A stretch of DNA of 64,000 nt from Selaginella moellendorffii (taxonomy: Eukaryota > Streptophyta > Lycopodiopsida > Selaginellales > Selaginellaceae), in the NCBI RefSeq assembly GCF_000143415.4, contig NW_003314295.1, positions 1,347,923-1,411,922 on the forward strand. Reading direction: 5' to 3'. The stretch's first letter is position 1. Every line of letters starts with the position of its first letter. Position numbers and translations under genes: made by a program. Below are positions 47,522-59,942 of this stretch, piece by piece. The notes under the pieces were generated by a model. It was not told where the DNA came from. It was given only the letters and a program-made list of their open reading frames with translations, and ran no database searches.

Positions 47522-50500
47522 ATGGCGAATGGCGCGCCCCTGGCGTCGCCGGGCTCGTCCGGGAGGAGGCTTAGCAGGACGTATACGAATGGGATGTTCT
47601 CCGGCGAGGTTCTCGACAGTGAGGTGGTTCCTTCGTCGCTTGCCCCCATTGCTACCATTCTCCGGGTCGCCAACGAGATAGAGCCAGAGCGGCCGCGCGT
47701 TGCTTATCTGTGTATGTCCATGATCTCGAGTTTTTTTTTTCGTTTCTTATGGGTGTTTTTTTTTAATCTTCCAGGTCGATTCTATGCGTTTGAGAAGGCG
47801 CATCGTCTTGATCCTACGTCTAGTGGGCGAGGCGTTCGGCAGTTCAAGACAGCTCTTTTGCAACGCCTTGAGAAGGTCTGAAAAAATCATAAAAATGCCA
47901 AAGACAACTCTGTAACTTTTGTTTGACAGGATAACGAGAGGTCGATCAGAAGCAGAGTGAAGCGCAGTGATGCACGAGAGATTCAGAGCTTTTACCAGCA
48001 GTACTATGAGCAGTATGTCAAGGCTCTGGATGGCGCTGAACACGCAGACAGGTATTCTTCGAATTTTTCTCTTGTCGTTTCCTTCTAACAACATGACGCA
48101 CTGTTTGTGTTATGTCAGAGCCCAACTTGCAAAGGCTTATCAGACCGCAGGAGTCCTCTTCGAGGTTCTTTGTGCTGTCAACAAGACTGAAGAAGTTGCC
48201 CCTGAGGTATTGCTTAAGACAGCACTCTCGTGCAAGTTACGCTAACAGGAAACATATAGATTATTGCAATGGGTCGAGACATCAAGGAGAAGAAGGAAAT
48301 ATACGTTCCGTATAATATTCTCCCGCTTGACGTTGCAGGCTCGTCACAAGCAATAATGCAGCTTCCAGAGGTGCACTTTCGCTTTTGTTTGGCACTGTCT
48401 TGGAAGTTTTGTTTATTCATTTTGTTTTCAGATCAAAGCCGCAGTCGATGCGTTGAGAAATATTCGCGGGCTACCATGGTCAGCTGCAACCAAACAGTCA
48501 AATAAAGATGTTATTGATTGGTTGAAGGAGAAGTTCGGCTTTCAGGTTCTATCATCTCCTTGCAGATCATAATGTAGGTGTTGACGCTCATCTTCCACAG
48601 AAAGATAACGTCTCCAACCAGAGGGAGCACCTGATTTTACTCCTTGCTAACGTTCATACGCGCATACAATCAAAGACTGAAACTATCAATAAGGTCCGAT
48701 ATCTTAAGCACCTTTTGAATTGCACATTTAACAGCGATTTTGCAGCTAGAAGACCAGGCCATCAATGAGGTCATGCGCAAACTTTTTAAAAACTACAAGA
48801 GCTGGTGCAAGTTTCTGGGACGCAAAAGTAGTCTTACGTGGGTTTACTTTCTCCTTTTTTTTTCTTGACAACTATAATAATGTGCAGTCTTCCGGATATT
48901 CAACAAGACATCCAGCAACGCAAACTCCTATACATGGGGTTGTATCTTCTAATCTGGGGAGAAGCAGCTAATCTTCGTTTCATGCCTGAATGCCTCTGCT
49001 ACATATTTCATAATGTAAGTGAACTGAAGCAATTTGGATGCGATGATGATAAATGATGGTCTGTAGATGGCTCTAGAGCTTCACGGGATGCTGGCTGGTA
49101 ACGTGAGTTTCGTGACTGGTGAGAACATTAAACCTGCATATGGTGGTGAGGAAGAATCCTTTCTTCGCAAGGTTGTGACGCCGATATATGAGATCATTCA
49201 AAAGGTCTGCTAGTACTTTTATATGTAATTGAAATTACCTCTGTATTTATCTCTAGGAAGCTGCGAGCAATGAATGTGGTACAGCGACCCATTCATCCTG
49301 GCGAAACTATGACGACCTGAACGAATATTTCTGGTCAGATGATTTTTCTTTTTTTTTCCAAAGGTTGACAGTCTTGTAAGGCAGGTCCGACCACTGTTTT
49401 CGCTTGGGATGGCCCATGCGCGCCGATTCGGACTTTTTCGTTCCGCCTTTGACAACAACACCATTTCAGGTGTGTTGTGATACTTATTCTGCGATGCTTC
49501 ATAGAGATTTATGCAGACAATCTCCAAGAAGCCGGTTACGAGGAAGCTAAACAAAATCGGATTCGTAGAAATACGTTCCTTTTGGCATATATTCAGGAGC
49601 TTTGACAGAATGTGGACGTTTTATATCTTATGCCTTCAGGTATTGTGCTTTACTTTCAGCTTTGGCAGCTAGAAGGCGAGTCTCTACAGGCAATGATCAT
49701 TTTGGCTTGGAGCAAAACAAATTCGCCATCTGACATATTTGAAGACAAGATGCTTAAAAAGCTTTCGAGTATTTTCATAACGGCCTCAATTCTTCGTCTT
49801 CTGCAGAGTAAGACTTGGCCTAACGCATGAAACGTAAAATAATTCATCTGTGCAGGCGTTCTCGATATTGCTTTTACCTTTAAGGCCTCTCGAAACATGC
49901 GATTTACGGGAATGCTGAGGCTCGTCCTTAAGTTCGCTATATCTTTAGCCTGGGTGATTACTCTTTCCACATTATATGCTCATTCGTGGGAGCCAAACGG
50001 ATTGATGAAATCTGTAAAGAACTGGCTTGGACAAAACTGGAGGAATCCATCGCTATATACTGCTGCTTTGGTTTTGTATCTTCTGCCAAATTTTCTGGGA
50101 GCAGCCTTTTTTGTCTTTCCATTGTTGCGAAGATGGATAGAAAATTCTAACTGGCGGATAGTTCGCTTAATGCTGTGGTGGTCACAGGTAAGCTGCTGCT
50201 TTCTCGTTTTTGTAGCTGATTGACACCTGATCTAGGTCCCACTGTATGTTGGTCGAGGAATGCATGAAGACCAGTTTACATTGTTCAAGTAAGTACGAAT
50301 CATCGCCGACATAAAACTTAAGCTCTTTTGTTGCCAGGTATACAATGTTTTGGATACTGCTCGTTATTAGCAAACTTCTGTTTAGTTACTACGTTCAGGT
50401 AATTTAGATAGACTACATCTTGTTTACTGGGAAGATGTCCATGCAGATCAAGCCTCTGGTGGAGCCCACGAAGCGGATCATGGGAGTGAGACAAATAGTA

Positions 50501-53500
50501 TACACTTGGCATGAACTGTTTCCGAACGGTACGCAGCTTTGTGCTCCATTTTGGCTCTAACAATGTACACCGCAGCGAAAAAAAATATTGCCGCTGTTCT
50601 TTCATTGTGGTCTCCTGTTATTCTGGTAAGCCGGCGACTTTTGTTATCAGAGTAACTTAATGCTCGCAACAGATATACTTCATGGACACACAAATTTGGT
50701 ATGCTATATACTCGACGTTGTTTGGTGGGATTTTGGGCGCTTTCAGGCGACTTGGGGAGGTGTGAACATTACAGCTTTTAATTTTGTACGGCGATGAAGG
50801 CTCCTTGATTTTTCAGATTCGAACGCTGGGCATGTTGAGATCGAGGTTCCGTTCGTTACCTGGAACTTTCAACGAGAATCTAATTCCCGTTGATAAAGCG
50901 CCTCGAAAGGGATTTTCTTTCTCTCGAAAATTTGAACAGGTTCCAAATCATTTTGTTGTATGACTTGGCATTACAACATTTACGTTGCAGAATACAGGGA
51001 AGGACAGGAAACAAGCTGCAAGATTTTCTCAGCTTTGGAATGAAGTCATCACTAGTTTTCGTGAAGAGGACCTTATCAACAACAGGCAAGTGCGCTGTGT
51101 TCCTGAAAGTTCTCTAACTTGAGACTGTTTACAGGGAAATGAACTTGATGCTTGTTCCATATTCATCGGATCCTAATCTTTCGATTGTGCAATGGCCACC
51201 ATTCTTATTGGCTAGTAAGGTATAATCAACTGCACAATTTGGCTAGGACTAATACTCGTTTCCAGATTCCTGTTGCATTGCAAATGGCTGCAGAATATCG
51301 CGGAAAAGACAATATAGATCTCTGGCGCAAAATCAAGGCCGATGACTACAGGCATTGCGCTGTTGAGGAATGTTATGAAGCCTTCAAAGCCGTCATTAAA
51401 ACAATTATTAGAAATGAACCGGACAAGCGGTACTATCTCCAGTTAATTCTATTTTCGGTTGCTAATACATCATTTCAGAATTATTGAAGATATAATACGC
51501 ACTGTCGAGCGGGACATCCAAGCCAATACATTTCTGCATCATTTCAAATTAAGCGCTCTGCCTTCACTTGCTTCAAAATTTGTGAGGCTGGTGGAGCTTC
51601 TGGTAACATGCTGTTTTTTCTTCACGGTTTTTTGTTCAAAATCACTTTCTGTGTCAGGCTCGTCCGGATCCAAACGCCCGGGATACGGTCATCTTACTCC
51701 TGCAAGATATGTATGAAGTTGTCACAAAAGACATGATGGTCGAAGAAGTGGAACTTAAAAATACCAAGCACTCAAATTCCACAAATCAGCTATTCGACTC
51801 TGTTCTTTATCCACCCCCCGCTACAGACGCGTGGTTTGAGCAAGTAATTTTGTTTTTCCTTACTCTTGTGCTGTCTAACCGTATAAGTTGTATCTACAGG
51901 TCAATAGACTTCATTTGCTTTTGACTGTAAAAGAGTCTGCTATGGATGTCCCCGTGAACCTAGAAGCCCGCCGACGTATTGCGTTCTTCACAAATTCGTT
52001 ATTCATGGATATGCCACGTGCTCCTCGAGTCAGGAAAATGCTACCGTTCAGGTTTGCTAGTTTGTCCAAATGAAGTTTCTCGTGGTTTATACTTGTTTCT
52101 GGTTTACAGCGTGCTCACTCCGTACTACAGTGAAGACATTGTTTTTACCAAGGAGCAGCTTCATCTAGAGAACGAAGACGGTGTTTCTATACTTTTCTAC
52201 CTTCAAAAGATATATCCAGGCAAGCGAGTTGTATTCACTTTTGGCTGGTATACTGATCAAGGAAAATAATTTGCAGACGAATGGGATAACTTTTTGGAGA
52301 GAATCGCATGTAAGTCGGATGCTGATGCGTGGGGGAACGAGGAGTTCGAAATGCAGCTTCGTCATTGGGCATCATTTAGGGGGCAAACTCTTCTAAGAAC
52401 TGGTATGCTGCTTGTTTTTTATTATGGCTTTTAATGCACGACAAATATTTGCAGTAAGGGGAATGATGTACTACCGAAGAGCACTCGAACTACAAGCGTT
52501 TCTTGACATGGCATCTGACGACGGTAAGAACTTCCTCTTCCAAATTGTAGTTAATATTTCTTGATTGCTTGCAGAGATATTGGAAGGCTACAAAGTGATT
52601 GGTTGCTCTTCAAAGGAAACGAAAAAGAGTCAAAGATCTGTATGGGCGCAGTTGCAAGCTGTCGCCGACATGAAGTTCACATACGTTGCTACTTGTCAGA
52701 TTTATGGACTTCAAAAGCGCTCAGGTGATCAGCGAGCAACAGATATATTGAACCTTATGCTGAAGTAAGAAGTTTTTAATTTATGATCTCACATGTAAGA
52801 TAACCTTGCTTGCTCGAAATGTAGGCATCCATCACTTCGCGTTGCATATATTGATGAAGTTGAGGAGACGCAGAAAGACAATAAAAGCAAGAAAGTATAC
52901 TACTCTGTCTTGGTAAAGGCTGTCGACGGGCTTGATCAGGTACGCGGACTTGGACTCCTCTTGTTTGTCATCTGCTCATGTATTGTGGCTCTCAGGAAAT
53001 ATACAGGATAAAGTTACCAGGTCCAGCTAAACTAGGGGAGGGAAAACCGGAAAATCAAAATCATGCAATTATTTTTACGCGAGGCGAGGCTCTTCAGACG
53101 ATTGATATGAACCAGGTAAGGTCAAATTATTAAAACCAGATGTTTAATCTTTTTGGTTTAGGATAACTACTTGGAGGAAGCATTCAAGATGCGAAATCTT
53201 TTGGAAGAATTTCATGAAGATCACGGGGTGAGGCCTCCTAGTATTCTTGGTGTGAGGGAACATATTTTTACGGGAAGGTAACTGATCTGATTCAAAATTG
53301 TCTGGTTCTGAGTCATTGCTATCAGTGTTTCTTCCCTGGCGTGGTTTATGTCGAACCAAGAAACAAGTTTTGTCACGATCGGGCAGCGGGTGCTTGCAAA
53401 TCCATTAAAGTAAGTCCATTAACAGCAGAATCTTCTGTATTAATATGTTTTTTTTTGTCTTTCAGGGTGCGGTTCCATTACGGACATCCAGATGTATTCG

Positions 53501-55407
53501 ACAGACTCTTTCACATAACAAGAGGTGGCATCAGCAAAGCTTCAAAAGTTATCAATCTGAGCGAAGATATTTTTGCTGGTAAACTTAATGTTCTAAGGTT
53601 ACATCACTAGATAAGTGAGTACTGCAGGGTTCAATTCAACTTTGCGACGAGGAAATGTAACACATCACGAATACATACAGGTCGGGAAGGGCCGTGATGT
53701 TGGACTGAACCAAATAACACTTTTTGAGGCAAAAGTAGCAAACGGGAATGGTGAACAGACTTTGAGTAGAGATATCTATCGACTCGGCCATCGTTTTGAT
53801 TTTTTCCGCATGATGTCCTGCTATTTTACAACAGTTGGTTTCTACGTCAACGCCCTGGTATGAAACTGGTTTGTTCTGCTTCCATCATTCTAAAGATACT
53901 TTGTGCAGATCGTGGTGCTCACAGTCTATGTTTTTCTCTACGGACGGCTGTATCTATCATTAAGTGGCATGGAGAAGTCGCTGTTAAAAGTTGCAAACAT
54001 GAAGAAAGACGTGAGCCTGCAAGCTGCCTTGGCCTCCCAATCGTTGGTTCAGCTTGGATTATTGATGGCACTTCCAATGATCATGGAGATCGGTCTTGAG
54101 AGGGGCTTTCGTACAGCAATCAGCGACTTCATCATAATGCAGCTTCAACTGGCTTCCGTTTTCTTTACCTTTTCTCTCGGCACCAAGGTTCACTATTTCG
54201 GTAGAACGATACTGCACGGAGGGGCAAAGTACAGAGCTACCGGCCGAGGCTTCGTCGTTCGTCATGAAAGATTTGCTGAGAATTATCGGTTATATTCGAG
54301 AAGCCACTTCACCAAAGCGTTGGAACTCATGATCCTGCTGATTGTCTACGTGGCTTATGGTTCGTCCGGGAATGGTGCGGTCGCTTATATGTTCATCACG
54401 GCTTCTATGTGGTTCCTGGTGGTCACCTGGCTATTCGCTCCCTTTCTGTTCAATCCGTCGGGTTTCGAGTGGCAAAAGATCGTGGAAGACTGGGACGACT
54501 GGAACAGGTGGATTGCTAACTCGGGAGGAATAGGAATTGCCGCGGTGAAGAGCTGGCAGTCCTGGTGGGACGAGGAGCATTCCTATCTCAACCACACAGG
54601 CTTGCGTGGTAGAATCATGGAATCTCTCTTGGCGATACGCTTCTTTCTGTATCAGTATGGCCTCGTCTACCACCTCAACATCACCAGCGGTCACAAGAAC
54701 ATTCTGGTAAGTCCATTCTGTTGATGCTTATTTTATAGCGTTGCGTGTCTGCTTGCAGATATACGCTCTGTCGTGGCTTGTGATAATCGGCATTTTGATC
54801 GTTTTAAAGGTAACCAGCGAGTATTCTTTCGATACAAGAAACTTATGCCATTTTGTAATTTTTTGTAGATCGTGTCGATGGGACGAAGACGCTTCAGTGG
54901 TGACTTCCAACTCATGTTCCGGCTCTTAAAGGGGATGCTCTTCATGGGATTTGTTTCGATAATCATCATACTCTTCGTGGTGGTTGGCCTGACGGTCGGA
55001 GATCTCTTCGTCACGCTACTCGCGTTCCTCCCAACTGGTTGGGCCCTCTTGCAGGTAAAGCTATCGACACCAGACTCTTCCTCTTTTCCTTACCAAACTT
55101 CCACCTGCAAACTGGCAGCCTTTTTCTTACTGACGCTTTGATTAACTCCCACTTTTGCTTTTGTTCTCCGCAGATAGGAATGGCGTGCCGGCCACTGGTG
55201 GAATCGATGGGCTTCTGGGGCTCCGTCAGGGCCCTGGCACGGAGCTATGAGTTCTTCATGGGGCTGCTCATCTTCACGCCCGTTGCGATCCTGGCGTGGT
55301 TCCCATTCGTGTCCGAGTTCCAGACGCGGCTACTCTTCAACCAGGCCTTTAGCCGCGGCCTCCAAATCTCTCGGATCCTTGCGGGCCGGAAGAAACTCGG
55401 TGAATGA
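47522..55407 (+). CDS. CalS: callose synthase (1,3-beta-glucan synthase, GT48)
   Basis: Callose synthase makes 1,3-beta-glucan from UDP-glucose at the plasma membrane for cell plates, plasmodesmata and pollen or spore walls. About 41 short exons can be followed without a break from ATG 47522 to TGA 55407 (for example 47522-47711, 47775-47875, 47930-48051, 48119-48206, 48260-48370, 48432-48545), giving roughly 1,900 residues. The N-terminus has [13 protein letters not shown] and [20 protein letters not shown], then the FKS1 block ([19 protein letters not shown]). A first transmembrane cluster comes from about 49600. The catalytic cytosolic region includes [20 protein letters not shown] and [14 protein letters not shown]-terminal membrane spans end in [16 protein letters not shown]. 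Two introns (51086-51134 and 52220-52276) begin with GC. The many-exon structure places it with the CalS1-8-like clade. It appears functional. Confidence 0.93.
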
Positions 55408-55602
55408 AAGATCGACCATATGACCATGCAAGGAAAGATGTCACAGGTCCTCTCGTTTTGCAGTTTTGTACAAAACGGAACTTTACGACGAATATGATCA
55501 CTAACAGACACACACATTTTGTACGAGTCTAGAAACAAAGTCAATGTGATCTACTTCTGAAACAAAGTTAATGTGATCTGCTCGTCTTAGTTTCGTCACC
55601 TT

Positions 55603-56025
55603 TTATCGAGGAGATGGCATGTCAGGATGGCGTCCAGGGTTGAGACCTCTGCCATGGGACCGTCCTCTCCGGGCACCACGACCAGCCCGATGCTTTGCAG
55701 GACCCTCACGTTGGGCTGCGTCACGTAGTTCGCCCAGTGGAACCGGTGCACAAAGAGGACCTTGGAAGGGTCCCAGGCGCGGACGATGAGCGTGAGCAAA
55801 TTGTTGCACAGTTCTATCATGGTAGCATTGTGTTAGTAACAAACAGTGAAGATGGTGCCTTTGTTTCACCTTGGCCATGGAATGAGGTGACAGTGGCGAT
55901 GAGCATGGCATCGGCCCGCTGCCGGAGATCTTCACCTCGGCCCAGCAACACAGGCTATGCGCCAGCGCCGCAACCTTGATCGCCCCAACGCTGCCGGTAA
56001 CCCCCAGGAGAACTCTGGGGGCCAT
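55603..56025 (-). pseudogene. deleted phosphopantothenoylcysteine decarboxylase (HAL3-like) copy
   Basis: The intact enzyme makes 4'-phosphopantetheine in CoA synthesis. Here MAPRVLLGVTGSVGAIKVAA and the following CCWAEV match the FMN-binding start. The frame then breaks, and DLRQRADAMLIATVTSFHG matches the LRRWADVMVIAPLSANT block. After a 56-bp intron-like gap the family stretch LCNNLLTLIVRAWDPSKVLF continues. About 50 codons between these parts are missing, including the active-site His (in VLHIELRR). The PAMN substrate clamp is replaced by HRFHW, and the catalytic Cys segment (ACGDYGNG) is gone. It is a dead, internally deleted copy. Keeping an intron, it came from DNA duplication; the functional parent is not in the window. 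Confidence 0.75.
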
Positions 56026-56319
56026 TTTCAAAGCTCCACCCAAGCGTCTCACATAGAAATAAAACTGGGCGAGGAGATGAAGCGTTATGGTTGGAGGGAG
56101 CTTCACAACATGTGATCATTTTATCAAAGATGTACACTTTTGAGACAAAAAAATTTCTGGTATAATGAATGTAACTGGCCAAAATATACACACACACAGC
56201 GAGTAAACAAGACGGCTTGCCTCGTTTTCCTTGTTTCTCTTCCATCCCTGCTTGTAAGTAAGAAAAGAAAAAAAAAAAAAGAATCCGATTCCTTCCTCGC
56301 TCCTAGAAACTTTCTCCAC

Positions 56320-57944
56320 TCACGCCACTTTTATCCGGGACCCCGCCTCCGCCACCTTGTTCTTCCTCTTGGACAGCAGATCTAGAACTTGCCACGTCGC
56401 GTCGCCACGAACGAGCGGCTGGTTGTATACCAACGCCTGGCGCACCTCGTCTCTCCAGAGATTGGCCTGGATCATGGACACATTGGTGGCCGCCACCTTG
56501 CTCAGGATCCTGTCCAGCTTGTGCACGTCCCTCTCCGCCACCGTGACCGAGATCTTCCTCCAGTCGATGACGTGCGAGTAGGGGAGCTGGATGTTGTCCG
56601 CGATGATCACCGGGATGCAGCCCTGGATCACCGACTCCACGATGCGCGGGCTCCACGGCGCCCACCCCAGCGGGCACAGGCAGAACACCGAGCGCAGCAT
56701 CTCCGCCTTGTAGTTGTCGGACCTCTTGCGCTTTATGAAGAAGCGCCGGTCGTGCGAGAAGCGTCGCCAGATTGTGGTTCTCACGCCCCTGCATTAAAAT
56801 CACCCACGACAAAGTTGGTTTTCAGTCCGGACAGTGAAAGACAAGAGGAAAAAAGTACCTGCTGTACATGTGGCCGCTAACGTTCTTGGGGTGGATCTCC
56901 ATCTTGCCCCTGAAAAACGCCAGGATCTTGCGGCGCTGGCCCCTGGGATCGGGCAACTTCTTGGCTGGAACCACGTAGGGAGGTATCTGGATGTGGTCCA
57001 CATTCTGGCAGGGGTGCTTGTTCTTTTCCCCGAAAGTTTGCAGGATGATGGAGTTTCTCAAGAACTGTGGGATGCCCATTGCGACCGCTAAATCCTCCTG
57101 AGAAAACCACATTGGAAAGAGTCATGCATGCATGCGAAGGAGCCAAAACTTATCAAGCCGTGATCCAGAAACGTACCATTGCATGGAAGCATGCCCCGAA
57201 GTCGTGGGTGGCAACAAAGACGTGGTCTCGGCCTTGATGGCGATCCCAGAAAGGCATGTTACGTGAAACCAAGCCCACTGCTGCCTGGAGAATGTCCGAC
57301 GCGTGAAACAGCGTCGGGAACCCGGATCTGCTGGTGAAATTGCACGAGACGTACACGGGCATGAAGAAAAAGTCCGCCTCGTCCGGATCCAAGGTTCGCA
57401 CGGGACTGCGCAGCAAATTCTGGTGAATGGCAACCTCGGCAGCGAAAAGATGGCTGCTACACCGGCTATCGACAAGCCAGTCGGTGTTGTAGCTGGAGGG
57501 AAGATCGTAGATATACACCTTGATGTTGGAAGATAGACCTAGAGGACCACCTGGAGGAGAAATCCATAAGCAAGAGAACGCAAAAGAAGAAAATGCCCAA
57601 GTACCTTGATCGAGAATTGGGGATTTAGATCTTTGCAAAAACACCGTGGGACGTTCTTCGATTACTGCCTTGGAAGCCGACCATGGACGAGTCGAGACGA
57701 ATCGCTCCCTGGAAGGCCCACCGTCTATCGCCATCTCCGGTGATTCATCGAGCCTATCGGATGCTCCAAGCATCCATGCGAAGGGCGACGTGGTAACCGC
57801 GAAGGCGAGCAAGGATAGCACCAGGACTGCCTCGGCAAATCGGAGGCAGAGCCTGGATGTTCCAGAAATCCCATGCCTGGCGCCGGCAGCTCGGCTGGTT
57901 TCCTGCGAATTCTTCCTGGCAGCCCCTTTTGCGGTGATCCTCAT
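56320..57944 (-). CDS. IRX7: GT47 glycosyltransferase, IRX7/FRA8-F8H type
   Basis: FRA8/IRX7 and F8H are Golgi exostosin-family proteins needed for the reducing-end sequence of glucuronoxylan in secondary walls. Four exons (57944-57605, 57550-57177, 57097-56859, 56788-56320) give 473 residues, close to FRA8. I start at the ATG at 57944; the longer frame begins at a GTG. A type II membrane anchor (AEAVLVLSLLAFAVTTSPF) follows a basic cytosolic tail. The exostosin domain shows NIKVYIYDLPSSYNTDWL, CSSHLFAAEVAIHQNLL, RTLDPDEADFFFMPVYVSCN, HVFVATHDFGACFHAMEDLA, HIQIPPYVVP, FFRGKMEIHPKNVSG and CLCPLGWAPWSPRIVES followed by IQGCIPVIIAD. All blocks are intact. The long plus-strand frame across exon 1 is an antisense shadow. 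Confidence 0.92.
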
Positions 57945-59440
57945 GGGGCAGACTCGATGTGTCCGCTGCTGGGGGTGCGAAACCTTGGACGCATTTGCCT
58001 CGCCGCGCTCCACCAGATCATCGATCCGCCGCAGCACAGCCCGACGATTTCTACGGCGATCCGGTGGCGACGCGAAATATTCTCACCCGCGGATCGAAAT
58101 ATTTGCCGCGGAAGTCCAAGACCGATCGTTATCAGATCCTGCTGAAAAGAAGGAAATCGGGATCGAGAGGAGGAGAAAGAGGAGAAAGAAGCGATGCTCC
58201 ACAGCGAGAAATCGCGAATCGATGACGGCGATCGAGGACTCAGAGGAAGCGCTCGCGAAAACTTGGCGCAATTCCTCCCTGCTTGGATCAGATCGAGCTC
58301 CAGTAGCAGCGATCGAGAGGGCAAGAAATGGCGGGCGCCGGGCAGGCGGACTCGCTATGGAGCCGCCGCCGATAGAAAGAAAGAGTAAAACCACAAACGC
58401 GAAAGCGTGCGTGGGGGATTTTTCCTCCTCCCCGGTTAAAATATTCCACCCTCCCCCGGTTAAGAACCGTTTTACCACACCCATTACGTACAAAATAATG
58501 TGGTCCACATTTGTTGGTTTGTACTTGGGCCAGTGGCTCCCTGGCTATGAAAACTGTGCGTGTCATTATAGTAAGCAGGGCGCCAGCGAGGATATTGCTG
58601 GACCCCTCCATGGGATTATCCGCCAAAAATCTTCATACCATACCAAACCATTAGCGGCTAATTATTCCTCGCGAACGAGAACGCGGGGATTGGAATATGC
58701 CCCTGGAGAAGCATTGAACCACACCAAACAAACGCAATTACACCTTTCTCGCATTCTTACAATTTCGCGACAACGACATAAGATTAAACTATGGGTGGGT
58801 GCGTGTTTATTTAGAATTAGGATAGATATGGGCTTTGTATTCTTCCCTCAAACAAACCCCTCTATCTTCCAAAACGATCGATCGTGGATCGAGCATTGGA
58901 TGCTCGCTGGGCTTTTCTCCATTCTTTAGCTCAAAAATGGACGTCAATTTTCGCGGTAAACATCTCAACTACCACGTAGGACGCCTGGCACTGCCATCCT
59001 GGCAGGATCGTCCGACGTGTCGGCCTGTCACTCGTCACGGGTGGCTCTGGTCCATCCCTCTACTCTCGTGACCCCTGCCACGCAGACGACACCATCATTC
59101 TCTAGCCTGCATTTTGACATCAAGATTTACCTTCCACTCTTTTTTACCTTGTACGGGAGTGGGTAAAAGTCGCTCTAGCTTTTCTCCAGGGAACCTGTAA
59201 GGAATCTTTGAAGCATAGAAAAGCTTTGGGTGGAATCATCACGCATTCCCCAAATCCTAAAGTAGTATAAGTTGACATAAAGGTTTTGATTGCACAGGCA
59301 GCAAGCCCAGGCACCCACAAAATTAAATCATAAAAAATCATAGATTTCTCAAAGACAACACAAAAATCAAACCCAAAGCACAACATATCAGATTGACCGG
59401 AATAAAACCATCTAAGTATTGTTTAGTGCAAAAGAGCGGG
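57945..59440. promoter_or_regulatory. IRX7-like promoter/leader and intergenic DNA
   Basis: The first ~450 bp are GC-rich and purine-patterned on the plus strand, fitting a transcribed leader for the minus-strand glycosyltransferase. The rest to 59440 is ordinary intergenic sequence. Several overlapping open frames of 100-400 codons occur on both strands at 57950-58900, but none shows a recognisable domain or plausible codon pattern. Confidence 0.45.
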
Positions 59441-59559
59441 TCTCTTTCCAATAATTAATATCCATAAAACCAAATCATGTTGGTCATACTCAACCTCATC
59501 CACTGCCATATTTTTTTATTGATGTTTTTGCTCAAGGTACCTGGATTAAAAAGCCTGAA

Positions 59560-59665
59560 GCTCTTGCTGCCAGATTCGAACCCGGCATGAACCTTATCAT
59601 TGTCTGGACTCGATTCTAAAAAGATTCCACACCCGTGCAAGCATATTACCTGAGTTATGCATCGA
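59560..59665 (-). mobile_element. possible tRNA-derived SINE or tRNA-like relic
   Basis: On the minus strand an A-box-like segment (TAACTCAGGTAATATGC, ~59656-59640) is followed about 70 bases later by a B-box-like GGGTTCGAATCTGG (~59585-59570). Downstream the sequence runs into an A-rich AATAAAAAAATATGG (~59517-59503). The spacing is too long for a plain tRNA and the T-stem pairs imperfectly, so a tRNA-derived SINE is more likely than a tRNA gene. Confidence 0.35.
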
Positions 59666-59942
59666 AAGGATCAATCGAAAAGAAAAAGATGGTAGGAAAC
59701 ACAATAATATGAAAATAGTTGATGATACGATTGGAGTTTCCAAACTCCTGTGATCATTTGCTCATACACGCGACCATCTCGCTCAATGCATTCTTATCTT
59801 TGGCCAAAGAGATCAATGAGTTCTCTTTTTCCTTTCTCTTCTTGTTCTCGCTGGCTGGAAGTTGTGCTTTAGAAAGTTTTGATTAGAAGAGAACTCAAGG
59901 TTATAAAAACAATGGGCGGATTTGCCAGAACTTACGGCCTTG

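Noticed and set aside
49612-49700. Reading [10 protein letters not shown] as part of the callose synthase
   Set aside because: Skipping to the acceptor before GCAATGATC joins FYILCLQ to AMIILAW, as in the family, so this stretch is intron.
56262-56282. A-rich run as a retrocopy poly(A) tail of the HAL3-like pseudogene
   Set aside because: It lies on the 5' side of the minus-strand copy and the copy contains an intron, so retroposition is not supported.
57646-58929. 427-codon plus-strand open frame
   Set aside because: It begins antisense to exon 1 of the GT47 gene and shows no domain; GC-rich DNA readily gives such frames.
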